Assembly: GCA_964534315.1 (NCBI GenBank)
Contig: CAZHOV010000107.1
Span: forward strand, 1-20,494
Source: CAZHOV01 sp964534315
GTDB lineage: Bacteria; Bacteroidota; Bacteroidia; Chitinophagales; Saprospiraceae
Reading direction: 5' to 3'
DNA length: 20,494 bases
Shown: positions 15,951-20,494 of the stretch, piece by piece
Layout of the letters: every line of letters begins with the position of its first letter
Position numbering within the stretch: position 1 is the stretch's first letter
The notes under the pieces: generated by a model
Database searches by the model: none
What the model was told of the DNA's origin: nothing
The model's input: the letters and a program-made list of their open reading frames with translations, nothing else
Made by a program: the position numbers and the translations under genes

Positions 15951-16097
15951 AGTGGATTCCTTTTGATACCTAAATGGAGGTTCACTTAAGTCTAAATGAC
16001 AATACCTCCTCTATTTATAAAGTAACATCAAATTCTAAAAGGTAACCAAATAACCAAAGAAAATTGATTACTATTTTAATATAATGTGGCGCTTCTG

Positions 16098-16682
16098 CTA
16101 ATGAAACCACGGTCCGTACTCTATATACTTTGCGACTTTATCCGCCTCCTCTTTCCCTGAGATCTTTTGTACTACATAAAGAGCACCGTCTATTCCGGAA
16201 GAAACACCTGCCGCAGTAATAACGTCTCCTGTATCTACATACTTCACTCCATCAATTATTTTGGTAGAAGGAAACTCCAGCTTCAGGCGTTCCAGCTCAC
16301 TGTGAAAAGTGGTTGCTGATTTGTTTTGGAGTAAACCTGCCTTAGCAAAGAAAAAAGCACCAGTACAGACAGAAAACATCAGTTCTGCGGTTTCTGATCG
16401 TTCTTTTAACCATTCTAATACTTGCTTATTTTCAGAGGCACTTTCTGAATTACCACCAAATACCACTACAATATCCGCTTTCGGACAATTGTTAAGAGAG
16501 TAACGGGGAGTGATGGTTACCACATTTTGGCTTACAATAGGGGCTTCGGTCACACCGACGGTAAAGACTTCAAATCCTGCACTAGTAAACACTTCTACTG
16601 GTCCTGCAAAATCTAGTATTTCCATACCCTCATGAATAAAAGCCGCAACCTTTTTCTTTTTAGATTTTAGTTGTTCGGTCAT
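16098..16682 (-). CDS. DJ-1/PfpI superfamily protein (isonitrile-hydratase-like group)
   Basis: The 194-residue protein has a complete class I glutamine-amidotransferase-like fold. KVAAFIHEGMEILDFAGPVEVF carries the conserved acidic residue near E19. The nucleophile elbow is MFSVCTGAFFFAKAGLL (C106), followed by TTFHSELERLKLEFP and a C-terminal DVITAAGVSSGIDGALYVV. This pattern fits the PfpI subgroup containing isonitrile hydratases and the N-terminal domains of GlxA-type AraC regulators, but no DNA-binding domain is attached. It lies 65 bp downstream of the cyclase-family gene on the same strand, so co-transcription is plausible. The exact substrate is unknown. Confidence 0.88.
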   Translation of the reverse strand: MTEQLKSKKKKVAAFIHEGMEILDFAGPVEVFTSAGFEVFTVGVTEAPIVSQNVVTITPRYSLNNCPKADIVVVFGGNSESASENKQVLEWLKERSETAELMFSVCTGAFFFAKAGLLQNKSATTFHSELERLKLEFPSTKIIDGVKYVDTGDVITAAGVSSGIDGALYVVQKISGKEEADKVAKYIEYGPWFH

Positions 16683-16747
16683 CTTTATTTATGTTCAAAT
16701 AAGATATTCACATTCTTATCAAAAGGGAGTTTATGCAAACTCTTCAA

Positions 16748-17389
16748 TTAATCAATCTGAGCAAACGCGCGGACAGGACTTCCATCAGCCTGGAAAATAT
16801 TTAAAGGCATCGCCCAAAACTCAAAAAGTTGATTGTTGGGGAGTTGCTCCAAATTGGAGAGGTTTTCTATGATGAGAATTTCTTTTTGTAGTAATATTTT
16901 GTGAATAGGTAGTTGTTTAGAGTCTATGGGATCTGGCGAAAAGGTGTCCATACCAATTCCTTTTAGGTTAAATTGAGTGAGAAACTGTGCAGCATCCTCT
17001 GAAAGAACGGGATATTCCCCTTTGTAGGCATTGGTTTTCCAGTATTCTGACCAACCGGTAAATAGTATTAAAAATGCTGCTTGCTCTAGTAGCGGTATCA
17101 TAGGCTCCAGTGCAGCGACAGGAATTATTGTTCCCGTTTGCTCCGTCCAATCCAGTTTTATAGCCTTCCCCTGAAATTTCTCTATTCCAAACGCATCCAG
17201 CTTTTTCCCGGCAGGAAGGATGTGAAAAGGAGCATCAATATGGGTTCCCATATGCGTGAGAAGCATAATTTTCAATTGAGAAAATCCGTCCTGCTTAATG
17301 GTATTATTCTTTTCAATGATAGGAGGTTTGGTACCGGGAAATAAACTGATGTGTTCGTCAAAAATATGGGTCAAGTCAATAAAACTCAT
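16748..17389 (-). CDS. Cyclase family protein (kynurenine-formamidase-like metal hydrolase)
   Basis: The protein has 213 residues from the ATG at 17389 (MSFIDLTHIFDEHISLFPG). That start places the conserved DLTH segment at the N-terminus, as in the family; an upstream in-frame TTG at 17419 would add ten residues. The signature HxGTHxDAPxH is present as H46-M-G-T-H50-I-D52-A-P-F-H56, giving the metal ligands. The later GIGMDTFSPDPID segment also matches. Members hydrolyse N-formylkynurenine or related amides and esters, usually in the cytoplasm. No other tryptophan-catabolism gene is nearby, so a kynurenine role is not supported. It is divergent from the Nudix gene and precedes the DJ-1/PfpI gene. 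Confidence 0.88.
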   Translation of the reverse strand: MSFIDLTHIFDEHISLFPGTKPPIIEKNNTIKQDGFSQLKIMLLTHMGTHIDAPFHILPAGKKLDAFGIEKFQGKAIKLDWTEQTGTIIPVAALEPMIPLLEQAAFLILFTGWSEYWKTNAYKGEYPVLSEDAAQFLTQFNLKGIGMDTFSPDPIDSKQLPIHKILLQKEILIIENLSNLEQLPNNQLFEFWAMPLNIFQADGSPVRAFAQID

Positions 17390-17502
17390 GGGTACAGAAA
17401 TTAGGTTCAATTTTCTCAATAAAGAAACTTTTTTTTCGAATTCAGGTTGTAAGATAGGCTTTGTTTTAAATTAATTTACGTCACTATTCAACGTTTTTTA
17501 AG

Positions 17503-18240
17503 ATGAATGAATTTCTTCACCAGGTCGTACATGTAAATCTTCAGAATACTTCGGATCAAGTTTCTAAGAATCAACCGCTCATCCAGGAGGGCTTGACAAA
17601 GTGGGAAACCACAGAATTGCCTACCTATGTATTGGGTAATGAGCAACCAACAGAGGTATTTAAAGGGAGGGTTGTTGGCATTGTTGAGCCTTCTAATGGA
17701 GAAGCCAGTCACCTGGTTGTAGCTCCTACGGTTGACGAATATAGTCGCGATGAGATCAGAACGCTTGTCAATTTGCGGCAGCCCTCGTTAGATTACCATT
17801 TGATTTCTCCCGGGAAGGTGGCTGGAGACCGGATTCGTCCGATTGCATTGGGATTAGTACGTAGGGGTGATGAAGTTTTAGTTGAAAAAGGGTATGACAT
17901 CATCAGGGATCACACGTTTTATCGTTTTCTTGGCGGAGGTATAGAATTTCAGGAAAAGGGTGAAGATGCTGTCGTGCGCGAGTTCATGGAAGAATTGGGA
18001 ATTGAGGTGAAGGTAAAAGAATACTTGGGTACGATCGAAAATATTTTTCAATTCGAAAAAAGAAAAGGACATGAGCTAGTAATGGTCTATGAGTTGGAGC
18101 TGCGAGAAGAAGATTACCAAAAAGATTCATTTGAAAAAGACGAGCAAGGCGTACAAGGTAAAGCCTATTGGATCAAGACGAAATTATTTAAAAACGGGGC
18201 GCTTACCTTACATCCCGTGGAGAGTTTGGGGCTATTGTAG
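17503..18240 (+). CDS. Nudix hydrolase with an additional N-terminal domain
   Basis: The protein has 245 residues. The C-terminal half (from about R112) is a Nudix domain with a perfect Nudix box at 145-167: G-x5-E151-x7-R159-E160-F-M-E163-E164-L-G166-I. It is therefore a probable Mg-dependent hydrolase of a nucleoside-diphosphate-linked compound. The first ~110 residues are not part of a minimal Nudix fold. Segments such as EVFKGRVVGIVEP and ASHLVVAPTVDEYSRDEIRTL faintly recall the core of soluble inorganic pyrophosphatase, but the acidic DxDPxD motif of that family is missing. The gene ends 14 bp before copy 3 of the hairpin element. The substrate is unknown. Confidence 0.88.
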   Translation: MNEFLHQVVHVNLQNTSDQVSKNQPLIQEGLTKWETTELPTYVLGNEQPTEVFKGRVVGIVEPSNGEASHLVVAPTVDEYSRDEIRTLVNLRQPSLDYHLISPGKVAGDRIRPIALGLVRRGDEVLVEKGYDIIRDHTFYRFLGGGIEFQEKGEDAVVREFMEELGIEVKVKEYLGTIENIFQFEKRKGHELVMVYELELREEDYQKDSFEKDEQGVQGKAYWIKTKLFKNGALTLHPVESLGLL

Positions 18241-18254
18241 GTTGAATCGGTGAA

Positions 18255-18303
18255 TCGTGCCCCACCTATAGGTGTGGCACACCTATAGATGTGCCACACC
18301 TAA
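18255..18303 (+). repeat. RAYT-flanking hairpin element, solo copy 3
   Basis: These 49 bp are identical to 13755-13803, about 4.5 kb away, but no transposase gene is adjacent. The element fills most of the 68-bp gap between two convergent genes (the Nudix gene ends at 18240 and the secreted-protein gene ends at 18309). Its strong hairpins make it a plausible bidirectional transcription-end structure. The identity to copy 2 suggests recent spread or ongoing homogenisation. Confidence 0.95.
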
Positions 18304-18308
18304 GCAGC

Positions 18309-20195
18309 CTAATTTTTCACCACCTTCCTCGCGAAAATCTCCCCGCTATTTTCCATTTTTAGCCAGTAAATTCCGGAGGGATAAGCTCCCATCTTCACGA
18401 CTGCTTGGTTCATACCTATCGTTCCTTCAAAGGAAAATTGATCGAGCCTGGTTCCCAATACATCATAGAGCTCCACAGTAATCTCTTGAGGCTTGGAGAG
18501 ACGATATTCAACAATGGCTTCATTGCCGACAGGGTTCGGATATACCTTGAAATCGATCGCTTCGGTATTTGGTCGTTCATACGTGCTTACTATGGTCTCA
18601 CAGGCATCGATATGATTGACGAGCGCGTTATATTTGGGGCGTTCTACATAGGGGGGCACATCATTGAACTGGTGTAATAAAATGCCGAAACTTCCCCACT
18701 GCGCATAAAATGGATCTTCAAAATCGACATAAGACATAAATGAAAAATTCATCATCAACATATCATTATCCATAAGATTACTCAAGGTATCAAATAGACG
18801 CTCATATAGACCTTCCATTTCCGGTATGATCTGAGCTTCTAATAATGCTAGATTATATGGTTGGATAGTGCCCCAAGGCTCAGGAGTAAAATGTTGCCCA
18901 CCTTCGTAAAAGATCAATTGTTTTCCATTGTCTGCTGCCAGGTTTGCATGTTGCTGCCAGGATTCCAAAATATAAGAATCTGGCCCAAAGGTATGATCAT
19001 GAGCAGCATTGATGACATCAACTCCCGTGGCGTCGGCTCCGAGATTCGCAATAGCATCAACATCATAATACATATACGAAGAGGGCGAAATGGCGTCAAT
19101 CAAATGGGCTTTACCTTCCGCCTCTATTTGACCAAATATCCGGTCTCCAATGTCAAACCAGCCATTTTGGGTAGCCAACACCCTAACCAGACGATCACTT
19201 TCGTCGCCAAAAACATCGGTCCAGATCTGCATTACATCGGCGATTTTGGGGCCTAGTCGCTCGGGCCAATCCAGGTTCTGGTTGAGTGAATCATGGCAAT
19301 ACTGGGTCTGCTCAAAAAGCCAATTCCAAATCTCATTAGAGTATTCGACATATATCGTTAAGTCTTCGTCCATGTTTTCCTTGAAGAAAGTGGCCATTTC
19401 TGTGATGTAATCGTCCGAAGCCAAGTGAGGAACGCAGATCCAGGCATCTGCCTTTTTTAAATTACACAATTCCGCCCACCACTCATAAGGTACGCCACTG
19501 CCAGTTGTGTACGTATAATGATCTACTTGTGTGCGGTCTTCCCAATGCATCATAGGAGAGTTATTGGTATACCCCCAATCCATAAATCGTAATGCCTTAA
19601 AAGGCGCTAGCTTTTCCAGCCATTCCTCAGACCAGGGATCGGTTTGGTAAGTCGGTTCGGTACCCGGCAATAAAACCCTGATATTCCGAATGTGGTCATC
19701 AAGTTGGGATTCCAGGATTTCCATGATCAGAATATTGGCTATTCCGGGTGTCAGGTTAAATTCAATGCGTCCTGGGGTTGCTTCAATATCGGTCGCATCG
19801 CCGCTAAGGGCGATCTCACCTGTTCCTTCGTATAAAATCACATAAGTCCCTTCCTTCAGGGCAGCGGTATTGGCCCAGACGGTGCGCACAGCCTGTTCTG
19901 TTTCCGTACCGGGTACGGGGTAGGGGAGTTCCAGCGGATAGCGATTATCGTCCAGCGGGATCTGATCCAATACCTGAGTATCCCAGTCATTTGCCCCGCC
20001 ATTGACCCAAACATGGTTAAAGGTGATCCAGGTACGGCTGTAGCGCATGATATCAACAAAGGGGTATTCAGCGCCCCAATCTGCCGGGCCTCCGAGGTTA
20101 GTGCCCATTTTTAGATTGCAATGGTCTTGCTGAGCAATTACAGGTGTGAAAAAAATCAACGCAAATAAAAAGAAGAGGGTAAAGTGCTTTTTCAT
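18309..20195 (-). CDS. Secreted T9SS cargo protein, probable GH-A-like glycoside hydrolase
   Basis: A 628-residue exported protein with signal peptide MKKHFTLFFLFALIFFTPVIA. The C-terminal ~80 residues (from VYPNPVGNEAIVEY through GIYWLKMENSGEIFARKVVKN) are a T9SS type A sorting domain, so it is predicted to cross the outer membrane by type IX secretion. The central region looks like a TIM-barrel glycosidase: IYVEYSNEIWNW holds a clan GH-A-like Asn-Glu pair (N287-E288, candidate acid/base), and LIFYEGGQHF holds a second Glu (E431, candidate nucleophile). Residues about 100-180 may form a small accessory beta-domain. I cannot assign a GH family or substrate. It reads away from the terminal repeat array and converges with the Nudix gene. 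Confidence 0.82.
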   Translation of the reverse strand: MKKHFTLFFLFALIFFTPVIAQQDHCNLKMGTNLGGPADWGAEYPFVDIMRYSRTWITFNHVWVNGGANDWDTQVLDQIPLDDNRYPLELPYPVPGTETEQAVRTVWANTAALKEGTYVILYEGTGEIALSGDATDIEATPGRIEFNLTPGIANILIMEILESQLDDHIRNIRVLLPGTEPTYQTDPWSEEWLEKLAPFKALRFMDWGYTNNSPMMHWEDRTQVDHYTYTTGSGVPYEWWAELCNLKKADAWICVPHLASDDYITEMATFFKENMDEDLTIYVEYSNEIWNWLFEQTQYCHDSLNQNLDWPERLGPKIADVMQIWTDVFGDESDRLVRVLATQNGWFDIGDRIFGQIEAEGKAHLIDAISPSSYMYYDVDAIANLGADATGVDVINAAHDHTFGPDSYILESWQQHANLAADNGKQLIFYEGGQHFTPEPWGTIQPYNLALLEAQIIPEMEGLYERLFDTLSNLMDNDMLMMNFSFMSYVDFEDPFYAQWGSFGILLHQFNDVPPYVERPKYNALVNHIDACETIVSTYERPNTEAIDFKVYPNPVGNEAIVEYRLSKPQEITVELYDVLGTRLDQFSFEGTIGMNQAVVKMGAYPSGIYWLKMENSGEIFARKVVKN

Positions 20196-20295
20196 ATTTG
20201 TAATGGGTTTGGTATCTTAGTACATTAAGATAATTATCCTTATTATAGTATTTAATACCAAATTATAAAAAAATGTGAACGTTTGATAGATTCCT

Positions 20296-20386
20296 CATTC
20301 CCCATTCCCCATTCCACATTGCACATTGCACATTGCACATTGCACATTCCACATTGCACATTCCACATTGCTCATTGCCCATTTCA
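20296..20386. repeat. Heptanucleotide tandem repeat array (CATTGCA/CATTCCA)
   Basis: Thirteen successive 7-bp units start at 20296 and run to 20386. All begin with CATT, followed by CCC, CCA, GCA, GCT, GCC or, in the last unit, TCA. CATTGCA is the commonest. The array lies about 100 bp upstream of the secreted-protein start codon. It shares the invariant CATT core and 7-bp period with the array at 50-112 but is richer in G and C. It has no spacers and is not a CRISPR array. Confidence 0.93.
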
Positions 20387-20494
20387 TCCCCCCTTCTACC
20401 CTTGCTTTAAGATCTTGATTCCACTGCAAAAAGCTTTGGTAACGTGAGTTCGGGATAGCTTCCACTGTAAATCAGGTAATTACAAAAAAAAATG
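20387..20494. other. Window edge, no confident gene
   Basis: I see no supportable gene in these 108 bases. On the minus strand a reading frame without stops runs from a GTG at 20465 through the heptamer array to a TGA at 20295 (56 codons plus stop). Its first part reads VEAIPNSRYQSFLQW and the rest is translated repeat. A second minus-strand frame (NYLIYSGSYPELTLPK..., entering from beyond the window edge) stops near 20405. Either could be the remnant or tail of a gene outside the window, or chance. TTCCACTG occurs twice, at 20419 and 20460. Confidence 0.4.

Noticed and set aside
15976..16009. GGAGGT and ACCTCC inverted pair upstream of recQ
   Set aside because: A 6-bp stem with a 22-nt loop and no U-run is too weak to call a terminator or operator.
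16098..17389. Tryptophan/kynurenine catabolism cluster
   Set aside because: Only a kynurenine-formamidase-like cyclase family member is present. No kynureninase or dioxygenase gene is nearby, and the family has many other substrates.
18861..19256. 131-codon plus-strand frame inside the secreted-protein gene
   Set aside because: It lies wholly antisense to a gene with a signal peptide and T9SS domain, and shows no recognisable motif.
20296..20386. Possible CRISPR-like repeats
   Set aside because: The units are 7 bp, directly adjacent and without spacers, and there are no cas genes. It is a simple tandem repeat.

Overview
The window looks like a chromosomal segment of a Bacteroidota bacterium, probably close to the Saprospiria/Lewinella-type lineages (inference). 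The signs are a secreted protein ending in a type IX secretion (T9SS) type A sorting domain, a DUF5777-type outer-membrane beta-barrel, BrxA/B bacilliredoxin and start codons preceded by A-rich leaders, mostly without a clear Shine-Dalgarno sequence. It is mostly housekeeping and metabolic DNA with one mobile-element unit.

Layout. 50-112: array of 7-bp repeats (CATTNNN). 119-532 (-): bacilliredoxin. 780-3080 (+): three tightly packed genes for a small haem-type lipoprotein, a beta-barrel and a dihaem cytochrome c, together resembling an outer-membrane redox module. 3238-5873 (+): an esterase with an N-terminal glycogen-binding-like domain, overlapping a leucyl aminopeptidase gene by 4 bp. 5924-6283 (-): cupin. 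6399-10376 (+): glgA and glgC (glycogen synthesis from ADP-glucose), then an uncharacterised ATP-grasp enzyme. 10382-10933 (-): exported peptidoglycan-binding-domain protein. 11074-13016 (-): methionine-salvage genes in the order mtnB-mtnD-mtnC. 13036-13805: a REP-associated tyrosine transposase (RAYT) gene bracketed by two perfect inverted copies of a 45-48-bp hairpin element. 13815-15950 (-): RecQ helicase. 16098-17389 (-): a cyclase-family hydrolase and a DJ-1/PfpI protein. 17503-18240 (+): Nudix hydrolase with an unusual N-terminal half. 18255-18303: a third, solo copy of the RAYT-flanking element. 18309-20195 (-): a large secreted T9SS cargo protein with glycosidase-like features. 20296-20386: a second, GC-richer CATTNNN heptamer array.

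The most notable structure is the RAYT unit. The transposase and its termini form a symmetrical cassette of about 770 bp between recQ and mtnB, and an identical element without a transposase lies about 4.5 kb away between two convergent genes. The element can fold into two mutually exclusive hairpins. The second theme is the pair of heptanucleotide arrays sharing a CATT core near both ends of the window. The cytochrome/beta-barrel operon, the glgA-glgC-ATP-grasp linkage and the Nudix protein's N-terminal half are weaker leads. I saw no rRNA, tRNA, CRISPR array, prophage or recognisable defence system.
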